This document shows, piece by piece, positions 26,467 through 35,225 of a stretch of DNA of 64,000 nt; the first letter of the stretch is position 1; the number at the start of each line of letters is the position of its first letter. Below the pieces are notes generated by a model that had not been told where the DNA came from, did no database searches, and worked only from the letters and a program-made list of their open reading frames with translations. Source of the DNA: Candidatus Nitrosocosmicus oleophilus (GTDB lineage: Archaea; Thermoproteota; Nitrososphaeria; Nitrososphaerales; Nitrososphaeraceae); the NCBI RefSeq assembly GCF_000802205.1, contig NZ_CP012850.1, forward strand, positions 1,116,001-1,180,000, written 5' to 3'. A program made the position numbers and the translations under genes.

Positions 26467-26757
26467 TTGGATGTGGTTGATTGTTCTTCTTTAGGTGAAA
26501 TTAGGAAAAACATTGATTCAATAGACATGGAAATTGTTTCACTATTAGTTAAACGAGGTAAATATGTACAGCAAGCCGCGAAATTTAAGAGTGATTATTC
26601 TAATATAGAGGATAAAAAGAGGGTTGACGACATTATTGACAAAGTTACAAACTATTCACGAGAATTGAATTTTGATCCTACTGTGATAGGAAAAATATAC
26701 TCTTTTCTGATTGAGGTTTATATTCAATTTGAAAAGAAGAAGTTTCTAAATCCCTAG
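26467..26757 (+). CDS. aroQ: Chorismate mutase, AroQ type
   Basis: A 96-aa all-helical protein with the AroQ order: IRKNIDSIDMEIVSLLVKRG (helix 1 with Arg, Asp and the KRG turn), a second helix with YVQQAAKFKSD carrying the active-site Lys, and a third (VIGKIYSFLIEVYIQFEK). It converts chorismate to prephenate for Phe and Tyr. The stand-alone size is normal for archaea. TTG start; the next ATG would remove helix 1. A PLP aminotransferase follows 315 bp downstream in the same direction and could serve the same pathway. Confidence 0.88.
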   Translation: MDVVDCSSLGEIRKNIDSIDMEIVSLLVKRGKYVQQAAKFKSDYSNIEDKKRVDDIIDKVTNYSRELNFDPTVIGKIYSFLIEVYIQFEKKKFLNP

Positions 26758-27072
26758 TAGTCATACATTTTATTCTTTGATGCAAATCTTATCCATTTCG
26801 TTCAACTTCATATGCCCAAGAATTTATCTTTCTGATTTAAAAGGTGCTTTGGTATATCAAATTTCTATAGCCTTTTACTAGATTTTCTTTGCCTAGTGAA
26901 GAAAACAATGCATTAATTATATGATTGCCTATTTTGGATACCTGATTAGATCTGGCAGGCCTGACCCTTCTTTTAACTACGCTGCATTATAAGTTGAATC
27001 ATGAAACATAATCAATTTTAATAAAATACAAATATTAATTCAGTCAAAGATATAATTGGAACTAGATCGTTA
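26758..27072. other. Intergenic, nothing recognised
   Basis: About 315 bp between the chorismate mutase and the aminotransferase. No gene seen; the spacing suggests separate promoters. Confidence 0.5.
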
Positions 27073-28260
27073 ATGAAAATATCAGATAGGATTAGTCGAG
27101 TTGAATATGCAATTCGAGATATTATGTTACATGCAAAAGAATATCAAAAAACTGGAAAGGAAATTATGTATTTAAACATAGGTGACCCCGTAGCTTTTGA
27201 TTTTAAAACTCCGTTGCATATTAAGAATGCCCTAGTAGATGCACTTGCTAGTGATAATGACTATTATACTGATTCTGAGGGCTGGAATGAACTTAGACAA
27301 TCTATTGTAGGGAAAGAAAAAGACAAAAAGGGTCTGGACTTGACCCCTGAAGATGTTTTGGTTACAAATGGAGTATCTGAGGGATTGGATATGGTTATGG
27401 GTTCTATAGTTGAAGACGGCGACCAAGTTTTGCTACCCGGACCATATTATCCTCCATATTCTTCTTATGCAAAATTTTATGGTGGCAGAATAACTGAATT
27501 TGAGATACATGAAGATGGTACACCTAATTTGGATGACATAAAAAATAAGATTTCATCAAGATCGAAGGCGATTTGTATCATTAACCCTAATAACCCCACA
27601 GGTGAGGTTTTCAGTCGTAAGAGTCTAAAATCTTTGATAGACATAGCTGCCGAAAATAACTTGTATATCATTTGTGACGAAATTTACGATGAAATTGTTT
27701 TTGATAATGAATTTAGTGGGATTGGAAGTGTTTCAGGAGATGCCCCAGTTATTCTACTCAATGGATTTTCCAAGACTTATTTGATGACCGGATTGCGGTG
27801 CGGATACGTATGCATGAATAACAATTCCAGACAGCTCGATCCACTAAGGCAAAATATTTTTAAGCTTGCACGGGTTAGAATCGCATCTAACTTTCCAGTT
27901 CAAATTGCTGCAAATGCTGCTTTACACGGTTCACAGGAACATTTACCCATAATGGTACAGAAATTAAAGAAAAGAAGAGATTTGGTTTACAAAAGACTTA
28001 ATGAGATCGATGATGTGGAATGCACCAAGCCAAAAGGTGCTTTCTATATGTTCCCGAAAATAGAATTGAGCAATAGATGGAAAAATGATTTAGAATTTGT
28101 AATTGATTTGTTAAATTCCACTGGCGTTTTAACAGTCCACGGTTCGGGATTTGGAAACTCGGGAACGGGCCATTTTAGAATTGTATATCTACCACAAGAG
28201 GAAATACTAGAAAAATCTATGGATAAAATACAAGCATTTATCAAAAAAAGGTCGGCCTAA
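27073..28260 (+). CDS. PLP-dependent aminotransferase, class I/II (aspartate/alanine type)
   Basis: 395 aa, the normal fold-type I length. Seen are the substrate region MYLNIGDP near residue 35, the PNNPTGEVFS block, the PLP-binding Asp in CDEIYDEIV, the Schiff-base lysine K234 in FSKTYLMTGLRCGY, and the C-terminal Arg in GHFRIVYLP that binds the substrate carboxylate. It transfers an amino group between an amino acid and 2-oxoglutarate or pyruvate. Which substrate cannot be read from sequence; AspC- or AlaT-like use is most likely, and closeness to chorismate mutase makes an aromatic role possible. ATG start preceded by a TATA-like AT tract. Confidence 0.93.
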   Translation: MKISDRISRVEYAIRDIMLHAKEYQKTGKEIMYLNIGDPVAFDFKTPLHIKNALVDALASDNDYYTDSEGWNELRQSIVGKEKDKKGLDLTPEDVLVTNGVSEGLDMVMGSIVEDGDQVLLPGPYYPPYSSYAKFYGGRITEFEIHEDGTPNLDDIKNKISSRSKAICIINPNNPTGEVFSRKSLKSLIDIAAENNLYIICDEIYDEIVFDNEFSGIGSVSGDAPVILLNGFSKTYLMTGLRCGYVCMNNNSRQLDPLRQNIFKLARVRIASNFPVQIAANAALHGSQEHLPIMVQKLKKRRDLVYKRLNEIDDVECTKPKGAFYMFPKIELSNRWKNDLEFVIDLLNSTGVLTVHGSGFGNSGTGHFRIVYLPQEEILEKSMDKIQAFIKKRSA

Positions 28261-28301
28261 TGTTGTTGTCGTTTGTGCCGTTGATGCCTTTGTATTTCAA
28301 T

Positions 28302-28565
28302 TTATAGAAATTTATCTTGCCTCTTTCTTCTCCCAAAGTAAACAAGCACTAGACCTATAGCGTACATAGCTACCGTAAATTTTTCATTAGTTATTTCAGA
28401 GTTGAAAAAATTATCAACGAAAAATTCTGGCCCTAATTCTGTTGAAATGAGAATAAGGTTTCTAATTAATATGATGGTTGCCATTATTATAAATAGTACC
28501 CCAAGCGGGAACATCCATTCTTTACGTCTATCTCTGATTCTCTTATCTATCTTATCAAAGTCCAT
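28302..28565 (-). CDS. Small membrane protein with two spans
   Basis: 87 aa. A charged N-terminus (KIDKRIRDRRKEW) is followed by span 1 (FPLGVLFIIMATIILIRNLI), an extracellular loop of about 25 residues and span 2 (FTVAMYAIGLVLVYFG), ending RRKRQ. The positive residues at both ends put both termini in the cytoplasm. No family recognised. It lies 28 bp downstream of the F420 oxidoreductase gene on the same strand, so the two may be co-transcribed. Confidence 0.7.
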   Translation of the reverse strand: MDFDKIDKRIRDRRKEWMFPLGVLFIIMATIILIRNLILISTELGPEFFVDNFFNSEITNEKFTVAMYAIGLVLVYFGRRKRQDKFL

Positions 28566-28593
28566 TTTCTAAGCTATTATATGAAAAAAATGT

Positions 28594-29271
28594 TTATACC
28601 AGCTTTATCCCTGGATGTTTTATTTTATTCTGCTTCGAAGCATTAAGTATCATCGGAGTCATAACTTCCGCTTGATAAGATAATGAAAGTGGGCCTAAAT
28701 AAATCGACCTCAGACCATTTATTTCTGACACTAGATCCGAGATCTTTGCTAGAGATTCTTTGTTATCAGTGCAAATAAAAGTGTCGGCATCAAGTGTGGC
28801 TTCTATATTTTTAAGTTTTATTTCGGAAATTGTATGGAAAGCTGAAACTATTTTATTACATTTTGGTAAATTTTCTGCAACCAACGTCCCAGCAGATTTT
28901 TTCCCTTCTTGAAAAGGAATATAATAGAATCCATCCTGGTTTCTACTCATAGGAACTATAGGCGAAACTACAATGCAATTGTCATCAATAATGTTTGCTA
29001 ATTCCCCACATGTGCTTTGGATATTTTCATAAGGGATGGAAAGTATCAATACGTCACTCTCCTTTGCTACTGAGAGGTTATCGTTGCCCCTGATAATTCC
29101 TTTGACTTTATCAGCATATTTGCTATTTTTTATATTTTTCATATGATTTTCTGAGATAGTTTGAGCTTTTTGTTTATCTCTTGAGCCCAGTATGATTTCA
29201 TGGTTTGTACACCATCTTAAAGCAAACCCTTCGCCCATGCCACCAGTTCCTCCTATGATTCCAACTTTCAT
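28594..29271 (-). CDS. npdG: F420-dependent NADP oxidoreductase
   Basis: 225 aa. The N-terminus GIIGGTGGMGEGFALRW is the GxGxxG dinucleotide site of the F420H2:NADP+ oxidoreductase family, followed by ILGSRDKQKA, the Ser-Arg that selects the NADP phosphate. Later blocks VLILSIPYENI and VVSPIVPMSR match the family core. It moves hydride between F420H2 and NADP+, supplying NADPH in archaea with F420. Length is as usual. ATG start, no overlap. The window also has a PPOX-fold protein that may use F420. Confidence 0.88.
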   Translation of the reverse strand: MKVGIIGGTGGMGEGFALRWCTNHEIILGSRDKQKAQTISENHMKNIKNSKYADKVKGIIRGNDNLSVAKESDVLILSIPYENIQSTCGELANIIDDNCIVVSPIVPMSRNQDGFYYIPFQEGKKSAGTLVAENLPKCNKIVSAFHTISEIKLKNIEATLDADTFICTDNKESLAKISDLVSEINGLRSIYLGPLSLSYQAEVMTPMILNASKQNKIKHPGIKLV

Positions 29272-29717
29272 ATTAATGTGTTAGATATTAAGTTCTGATA
29301 TATTAAAGCACGTTTGGAGAAGAATTTGATGAGTTCTAACTCTAAGATTAAATCACAATATGTTAATATCCTTTTTTTAAGATATAAAAGAAATTTAGCC
29401 TGTGAGAATTAGAGTTAAGAGCATCGTGGAGCTGATTTTAGGATTATTTGTATTGCTTCTTCATCCCCTTTTCAACCGTCCCTAGTTAGTTATTATATAT
29501 TCAATCATTGAATCAATTTGATTACTAATTTATCAGATTTGTAGACCTGGTTTACATTGACAATCAATCCTCGTCTTTTCCTTTGATATTAGTGACTTAA
29601 AATACATCAAAGAACCTTCTAAATAATGACTTTTTACACCACCACACAATTACAATTACTGTAATCTTTATGAATAGTTTAATATTGAAATAATTTTTAA
29701 TATATTTTAAGTAAATT
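29272..29717. other. Intergenic between divergent genes, nothing recognised
   Basis: About 445 bp between the npdG gene and the phosphatase gene, which diverge, so both promoters lie here. No ORF or RNA gene seen. Confidence 0.5.
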
Positions 29718-30350
29718 ATGTCGCTTATTATTTTCATGAGGCACGGTCAAGCCTATAACAATGTCAAAAGACTGTTAGTTGGAAGAAACCTTGAATCTCA
29801 CTTGACCGAATTAGGTCGAAAACAGGTAAAACAAAGTAGCGAATTATTAAAGACGATTCCGATTCACAAAATTTACTCTAGCCCCGTAATTAGGACTGTA
29901 GAAACCGCAGAAATTGCATCTGATACACTAGGTCTGGATTACGAATTAGATGAAAGATTATTTGAAATCGAATTGGGAAAATTGGTTGGGCTTTATTATG
30001 ATGATGTTTTATCTGCTCACGGTGACCTATTTGCAAAATTTTATTCAGATAACGATGACGAAAACTCCTTACTCGAATTTGAAGTGGAATCCTTTGGCTC
30101 TGTAAGGGAAAGAATTCGAAATTTACTACACGAATTTGTCGAAAAACATGTAGGTGAAAACATCCTCTTGATTTCCCATTTGGATCCCATCAAAGCTGCG
30201 ATTTCGCTGGCTATGAATATAAAGCCTTCATCAGTATATAGCGTTCAAGTCCCTAATGCTTCTATTAACGTATTAAAAAATTATCAAGATAACTTGTCAT
30301 TATGTGGTCTTAATATTCTAAATATGGAACGCTATCTTACGGAATTTTGA
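29718..30350 (+). CDS. Histidine phosphatase superfamily protein
   Basis: 210 aa with the phosphoglycerate-mutase/phosphatase fold: MRHGQAYNN near the N-terminus carries the catalytic RHG, YSSPVIRTVETAE gives the second Arg, FEIELGKLVGL the acid region, and LLISHLDPIK the second catalytic His. Members dephosphorylate sugars, nucleotides or proteins through a phosphohistidine; the substrate cannot be predicted. ATG start. It runs towards the oxidase cluster but is separated by 138 bp. Confidence 0.88.
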   Translation: MSLIIFMRHGQAYNNVKRLLVGRNLESHLTELGRKQVKQSSELLKTIPIHKIYSSPVIRTVETAEIASDTLGLDYELDERLFEIELGKLVGLYYDDVLSAHGDLFAKFYSDNDDENSLLEFEVESFGSVRERIRNLLHEFVEKHVGENILLISHLDPIKAAISLAMNIKPSSVYSVQVPNASINVLKNYQDNLSLCGLNILNMERYLTEF

Positions 30351-30488
30351 TTTCTTTATTTAATTTGATTGATTTTATTTTCATTTCTTATTTTTTTTGA
30401 TCGTATGTTTTAAATTTACCAAATTGATATAGCAAAAACCTTAAATGACAGAAAGATTCACCAATCCAAAGAGAGTGGAGATTAAGGT

Positions 30489-30764
30489 ATGGCTTTTTCC
30501 TCTATTAACAAAGCATTGTTGATTTTCATATTTAGTTCTATGGCTGTAATAAGTATTCAAAGTATACTGCAAATAGTTTATGCTGCTGAGGGTGGTGAGA
30601 CTGTAATCCGTAGAGTTGAGATCTGGGGTTTATTTTATAGAATGATGGTTGCAGCTTTCATAGTTGGGGCTATAGTTCAGGGTTTGAATGTTTATATTTC
30701 TTGGAGATTTAGGGAGTCTAATCCCCGTTTCAAAAATATTGGTAAAACTGGAGGTCAAATTTAG
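30489..30764 (+). CDS. Membrane anchor of oxidase subunit II (split N-terminus)
   Basis: 91 aa with two hydrophobic segments: FIFSSMAVISIQSILQIVYA and MMVAAFIVGAIVQGLNVYIS, then a short basic tail (WRFRESNPRFKN). Its TAG overlaps the GTG start of the next gene by one base. The next gene has the CuA domain of subunit II but only one weak span, so this protein seems to supply the membrane hairpin that is normally the N-terminus of subunit II. It would act in the terminal oxidase in the cytoplasmic membrane. The assignment rests on position, overlap and topology, not on a motif. Confidence 0.7.
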   Translation: MAFSSINKALLIFIFSSMAVISIQSILQIVYAAEGGETVIRRVEIWGLFYRMMVAAFIVGAIVQGLNVYISWRFRESNPRFKNIGKTGGQI

Positions 30765-31717
30765 TGGGGCACAGTACTCCGGAATGGGTGTATATAGGCG
30801 CCGTTACCGCGATCCTTATTTGGGTGGGGGCAGAATCATGGAATATAGAACATACTTTAGAGTATGCCCCTCCCAACTCAGAAACCGTAAGAGTAGTTGG
30901 TCAGCAATGGTTTTGGTCATTTGAGCATGCTGATGGTACTCAAGAAATAAATGAGCTCCATGTAAAGGAGGGGATACCTTACAGGTTCGAGATAGTTTCA
31001 AATGATGTCGTTCATAGTTTTAGCGTGCCTGATTTTGCTATGCTCATGGACGCAGTTCCTGGTAGAGTTAATACAATGTGGAATGTATTCGATGAACCAG
31101 GCGAATACCTAATTGAATGCAGGGAATATTGCGGTATGCTACATCAGGATATGAGAGCAAGATTATTTGTTGAACCTAATACCGATAATGCTACTGCCGT
31201 TACAAGTGGATCTGAACCCACAATATCTCAAGGCACTGGAACTGCTACGGTAATTGCACCGGGTGGAAGCGAAGTAGGGACTACAGGAAGTGGAACGATG
31301 AGAGTAGTTGAACCAGGAAATATGACTCAGACGGCTGCCAATGATTCTACTGCTGCCAATAATGCAACAAGTGGTAACGGCACTTCTTCTGGAAATGCCT
31401 CCTCAACAGCTGCAGCCTCTGGTCCAACCTTGTCTATTCCTGCGGGTGCTTCAACTGCTGGAAATCCAGCTTACGCTCCAGACACTTTAACAGTTAAAAA
31501 AGGAGATGTAATCACAGTGTCAAACGATGATACTGCTCCTCACACGGTAACCAATGGAGCCAGTCCCGGTGATGCTGATGCTGGTAAATTGTTTGATACC
31601 AGCATAATAATGCCTGCAGCAACAGCACAAATAGATACGGCTACCGTAGAAGCAGGAGATCATCCTTTCCATTGTACTGTCCATCCCTTTATGACCGGAA
31701 CACTCACAGTACAATAA
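30764..31717 (+). CDS. coxB: Heme-copper oxidase subunit II (CuA) with fused cupredoxin domain
   Basis: 317 aa. The CuA site is complete: H84 (VVHSFSVPD) and C119, E121, C123, H127 and M130 in ECREYCGMLHQDM. A short span (WVYIGAVTAILIWVG) precedes it. A Ser/Thr/Asn-rich linker (about 135-220) leads to a second cupredoxin domain (225-317) with a type-1 copper set: His in TAPHT, then C304, H307 and M310 in HCTVHPFM. It takes electrons from a soluble copper protein and passes them to subunit I. The GTG start overlaps the stop of the preceding anchor gene. The extra domain is almost identical to that of the protein downstream of subunit I. Confidence 0.93.
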   Translation: MGHSTPEWVYIGAVTAILIWVGAESWNIEHTLEYAPPNSETVRVVGQQWFWSFEHADGTQEINELHVKEGIPYRFEIVSNDVVHSFSVPDFAMLMDAVPGRVNTMWNVFDEPGEYLIECREYCGMLHQDMRARLFVEPNTDNATAVTSGSEPTISQGTGTATVIAPGGSEVGTTGSGTMRVVEPGNMTQTAANDSTAANNATSGNGTSSGNASSTAAASGPTLSIPAGASTAGNPAYAPDTLTVKKGDVITVSNDDTAPHTVTNGASPGDADAGKLFDTSIIMPAATAQIDTATVEAGDHPFHCTVHPFMTGTLTVQ

Positions 31718-31840
31718 CCGCGTTTTTTTATTTTTTATTTTTTTGAAACAAATAGATATAGATATTATAATAAAAACAATAATTATTTTTGATATTTCTG
31801 GTTATTGACACTTTTTTATATATTTTAATATATTTTGTCA

Positions 31841-31867
31841 GAAGGAGGGATCCAAATGCTTTTATAG
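31841..31867 (+). promoter_or_regulatory. Strong Shine-Dalgarno and three-codon ORF in the coxA leader
   Basis: GAAGGAGG at 31841-31848 is a near-perfect ribosome binding site placed 7 bp before ATG-CTT-TTA-TAG (31856-31867). The tiny ORF is in frame with coxA (ATG at 31913), with no other stop between. A TATA-like tract (TTTTTTATATATT) lies at 31811-31823. It may be a regulatory leader peptide or chance. Confidence 0.45.
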
Positions 31868-31912
31868 ACTCGTTCCAATTTTATTGGATATAGGGGTGTT
31901 ATTGTCAAGAAA

Positions 31913-33445
31913 ATGGTTCTAGAATTAAAAAAACCTCGACCCATATGGGAGATCATATTTTCTACCCATCATACTGATATCGGGTTATTGTATATTATTG
32001 CCTCAATGACGGCACTATTTGCTGGAGGCGGTCTAGCTATGGCGATCAGGGCCGAATTATTTTTGCCTGGCATACAAATATTCTCTGGCCAAGCAGATTT
32101 TGCAAGATTTTTCACGGTCCATGGAACAACTTTATTGTTTTTGTGGCTGATCCCATTTGCTTCTGGGGTTGGTAATTATCTAATTCCTATTATGGTTAGA
32201 TACAAAGATATGGCGTGGCCAAAACTCAATGCTGTCGCATTTTGGATGATTCCTCCATGCATGTTCTTGGTTTGGGGAGGATTCTCTGATACGACTTGGA
32301 ATGCCTATCCGCCATATTCCATATTAAAAGCTCCAGGCCCTGCCGCGGATATGTGGATAGTCGGATTAAAGTTGTTGGGATTGTCTTCTGTACTAGGAGC
32401 TATTAATTTCACTGTTACTATATTAAAAATGAAGCATCCCGACCTGCCGTTGATGAAAATGTCACTTTTTGCCTGGGCAACGTTGGCGACTTCACTAATG
32501 ATTATTGTAGCTATTCCTACATTTGCAGCATCATTGGTAATGCTCTATACGGACAGGCTGGGAGTGACTGGCTTCTTCAATCCGGAAATGGGTGGAGATC
32601 CTATAGCGTATCAGCACTTGTTCTGGTTCACATTCCATCCGGAAGTCTACATATTTGTGCTTCCTGCCATTGGTATGATGTATGAGGTAATTCCTACCTT
32701 CTCAAGGAAACCTCTATTTAGCTACTATTCCGGTGTGGTGGCGTTGATAGTCATATCGGTTATTGGCTTTGGATCATGGGCGCACCACATGTTTGCAGTA
32801 GGAATGAGTTTTACCGAAAAGACTGTTTTCATGGTTGGGACTTTAGCTGCGGTACCCTCATCTGCCATGCACGTCTTTAACTTCCTAGCTACCATGTGGG
32901 GTGGGAGGATCAAATTTGCTGCACCAATGCTGTTTTCGGTAGGAGCCATATTGCTATTCTTCTCTGCGGGAGCGGGAGGTGTTGTAAATACCGCAATGCC
33001 ACTAGACTTCTTGACTCATGATAGCTATTGGGTAGTCGGGCATTTCCACTTGTTCGTAATGGGAACGATATCATTGGCGTTCACCGGGTTCATCTACTAT
33101 CTATTCCCGTTGATAACAGGAAGAATGTATGATACTAAATTGGCGAAAATACATTTCGTGATGACATTTGTTGGAATAGCTGTAATATTTGGAATCCAAC
33201 ATATTCTGGGACTATACGGATTGCCTAGAAGAGTTGTGGACTACCTGCCAATACCAGAGCTAATTATTATGAACCAAATAGCTAGTTTTGGAGGTTGGGC
33301 TATAGGCGCATCTTATGCACTATTCTTGTATAACATGATAAAGTCTGCAATGTTTGGCAAACCAGCTAATCCAAAGGATCCATTCGAATTAGGACACGGA
33401 GTTGAATACTACTATGACTACGCACGACGAGAACCACATCACTAG
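31913..33445 (+). CDS. coxA: Heme-copper oxidase subunit I
   Basis: 510 aa with 12 or more spans. All metal ligands are seen: H69 (FTVHGTT) and H379 for the low-spin heme, H377 for the high-spin heme (VVGHFHLF), and CuB ligands H242, H291 and H292 (HPEVY, AHHM). Y246 in HPEVY is the cross-linked tyrosine of A-type oxidases. It reduces O2 to water and pumps protons in the cytoplasmic membrane. ATG chosen because it precedes MVLELKKPRPIWE, the normal thaumarchaeal start. The 3' end overlaps the next gene. With coxB upstream and cupredoxin and CtaA-like genes downstream it forms the terminal oxidase locus. Confidence 0.96.
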   Translation: MVLELKKPRPIWEIIFSTHHTDIGLLYIIASMTALFAGGGLAMAIRAELFLPGIQIFSGQADFARFFTVHGTTLLFLWLIPFASGVGNYLIPIMVRYKDMAWPKLNAVAFWMIPPCMFLVWGGFSDTTWNAYPPYSILKAPGPAADMWIVGLKLLGLSSVLGAINFTVTILKMKHPDLPLMKMSLFAWATLATSLMIIVAIPTFAASLVMLYTDRLGVTGFFNPEMGGDPIAYQHLFWFTFHPEVYIFVLPAIGMMYEVIPTFSRKPLFSYYSGVVALIVISVIGFGSWAHHMFAVGMSFTEKTVFMVGTLAAVPSSAMHVFNFLATMWGGRIKFAAPMLFSVGAILLFFSAGAGGVVNTAMPLDFLTHDSYWVVGHFHLFVMGTISLAFTGFIYYLFPLITGRMYDTKLAKIHFVMTFVGIAVIFGIQHILGLYGLPRRVVDYLPIPELIIMNQIASFGGWAIGASYALFLYNMIKSAMFGKPANPKDPFELGHGVEYYYDYARREPHH

Positions 33446-33968
33446 AACTTCACCTAAGCGATTCATGAAGGGGTTGATAATTATTGTCATCCCTCTCATT
33501 TTCCTGGGAACTATTACTATTGTATTTTGGGAAAATACTGCCAGCATACCACCACCTGTATCTGCTCCACCTCCTGCTCCACCACCTGCTCCAATCAACG
33601 CCCCAGGAGCAGCATCTGAAACGGCGAGTACCGGTGCAACATCTACTTCAAATGCTGCTGCACCTGCTTCAGGTCTTTCAATCTCCATTCCTGCTGGTGC
33701 TGCAACTCCTGGAAACCCGTCTTACGCACCTGACACATTGACAGTCAAAAAAGGCGATGTAATCACGGTGACAAACGATGATACTGCTCCTCACACTGCA
33801 ACAAGTGGCACTGGACCAGAGGATCCTAACTCTGCAAAACTATTTGATACAAGCATTATCATGGCCGGTGATAAAGCACAAATAAATACAGATAGTTTGG
33901 AACCAGGGGACTATGATTACCATTGTACTGTACATCCCTTTATGAAGGGAACGATTACAGTACAATAA
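33414..33968 (+). CDS. Membrane-anchored cupredoxin (blue copper protein)
   Basis: 184 aa from ATG 33414 (TTG 33402 adds four residues). One span (GLIIIVIPLIFLGTITIVFW) anchors it, a Pro/Ala linker (PPPVSAPPPAPPPAP) follows and a cupredoxin domain fills the rest, with copper ligands His in TAPHT and the Cys, His and Met of HCTVHPFM near the C-terminus. The domain is almost the same as the C-terminal domain of the CoxB protein upstream, showing a recent duplication. It overlaps the end of coxA by 32 bp, so the two are co-translated. Likely role: small copper electron carrier to the CuA site. Confidence 0.9.
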   Translation: MTTHDENHITRTSPKRFMKGLIIIVIPLIFLGTITIVFWENTASIPPPVSAPPPAPPPAPINAPGAASETASTGATSTSNAAAPASGLSISIPAGAATPGNPSYAPDTLTVKKGDVITVTNDDTAPHTATSGTGPEDPNSAKLFDTSIIMAGDKAQINTDSLEPGDYDYHCTVHPFMKGTITVQ

Positions 33969-34012
33969 TTTTTTTAGTACATTCAATATAAGATAGATCA
34001 AAAAACAAAGCC

Positions 34013-34525
34013 ATGAATTACGATAAGTTTCTTCAGATTTTTTCAATTGGTACCTTATGCGTATTGTTTGGATTGATGACCCTTGGGGGATATGTTAGTT
34101 CTTCAGGTGTAGGCTTGTCTTGTCCGCATTGGCCATTATGTCCACACGGGTTGATTCCTTCCTATGAGTTTTTGATAGAATATATACATAGGACAACTGC
34201 CGCTTCTACCGGGCTCTTGGTATTTTTGACCATGATATTTGTACTTCGCGGAAAGCATTCTCTCAAATCGACCAAGATGTTTTCAATCATAGCAGCAGCT
34301 GCTGTTGTGGGCCAAATAACATTGGGGGCAATAGTTATTAATGAAAAATTACATGCAGATCTAGTAACTGCCCACTTGGGTTTGGGCTTGGTCTTGTATA
34401 GTAGCATGATATATGTTGTAATAAACATATTCTATACAAATCTTAAACTAAAATCCTCACTAAGTTCATCTAAGTCGTCCAGAGGTGATAATAGTAATAC
34501 TCCTGAAGTAAGTTCCCCAACTTAG
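34013..34525 (+). CDS. ctaA: Half-size heme A synthase (CtaA/Cox15 family)
   Basis: 170 aa with four spans. The Cys-containing loop GLSCPHWPLCPHG, the preceding GGYVSSSG, EYIHRTTAASTG with the heme-binding His, and TAHLGLGL with a second His are family signatures. Usual proteins have eight spans in two repeats; here only one repeat exists, as known for some archaeal homologues, so it probably works as a dimer. It oxidises heme O to heme A for the oxidase encoded just upstream. A Ser-rich tail of about 20 residues follows the last span. 44 bp after the cupredoxin gene, same strand. Confidence 0.88.
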   Translation: MNYDKFLQIFSIGTLCVLFGLMTLGGYVSSSGVGLSCPHWPLCPHGLIPSYEFLIEYIHRTTAASTGLLVFLTMIFVLRGKHSLKSTKMFSIIAAAAVVGQITLGAIVINEKLHADLVTAHLGLGLVLYSSMIYVVINIFYTNLKLKSSLSSSKSSRGDNSNTPEVSSPT

Positions 34526-34571
34526 CAATAGATGAATTGTAATCTGTGATGCCATCATTTTCTGTAAAAAA

Positions 34572-35225
34572 ATGAAGAAAGAAGAAAAAACGATTTCAGT
34601 AAAAAATCTTAGATCATATTTTATGGTGGTTTTTTTGGCGTTGTCCATATATTCCTCGATTCCGGCACACTTTTTTGCCGCAGATGCTCATATCGATCGT
34701 TTTGCTTCGTATAATGCCTCAGGAATGGGAATAGGTGATAAATATTATGTAATACAACAGTTAGAACCTGAATATGTAAAACCTAATGAGCCATCAAAAA
34801 TTATGTTTAGTATCCAGGATAAACACGGTAGGGACGTTCATGATGTTACAGTCTTAGTTGAAATATATTCTATAAATGGAGAACGCGTACTAGTGATCCC
34901 ATGGACTACACTCGAAACAGGAGATTTCAATATCCCATTTGTATTTACAAAAAATGGCAATTATCAAATTGTATTGAGTATACTAAATGAAGACGTGGGT
35001 AGTCGCAAAATGCTTGATACGATTCCTCCACCTCGAACTATTTTGAATGATAGTGTAAACTGCAGTTGTGAAAGAGCAGTATTTAATGTTTCTATAACCG
35101 AGACTTTTGGATTAATCTCTACTATTGCTGTATATGGTACAATTTTTGGGGCAATCATTATTTTGGGAATCGTATTAATCTGGATATTTGTTAGTAGAAG
35201 AAAAAACAAGTCCAAACCTGGCTAA
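34572..35225 (+). CDS. Membrane-anchored extracytoplasmic protein of the oxidase cluster
   Basis: 217 aa. N-terminal signal (FMVVFLALSIYSSIPAHFFAA), then a beta-rich domain of about 120 residues with an Ig-like pattern (KIMFSIQDKHGRDVHDVTV, NYQIVLSILNED), two cysteines (CSCE), and a C-terminal span (VYGTIFGAIIILGIVLIWIF) with a basic tail (RRKNK). So a bitopic protein with its domain outside. It follows ctaA by 46 bp and ends the cluster. Domain type and place suggest oxidase assembly or copper handling, but no metal motif (Met/His cluster) is visible. Confidence 0.75.
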   Translation: MKKEEKTISVKNLRSYFMVVFLALSIYSSIPAHFFAADAHIDRFASYNASGMGIGDKYYVIQQLEPEYVKPNEPSKIMFSIQDKHGRDVHDVTVLVEIYSINGERVLVIPWTTLETGDFNIPFVFTKNGNYQIVLSILNEDVGSRKMLDTIPPPRTILNDSVNCSCERAVFNVSITETFGLISTIAVYGTIFGAIIILGIVLIWIFVSRRKNKSKPG

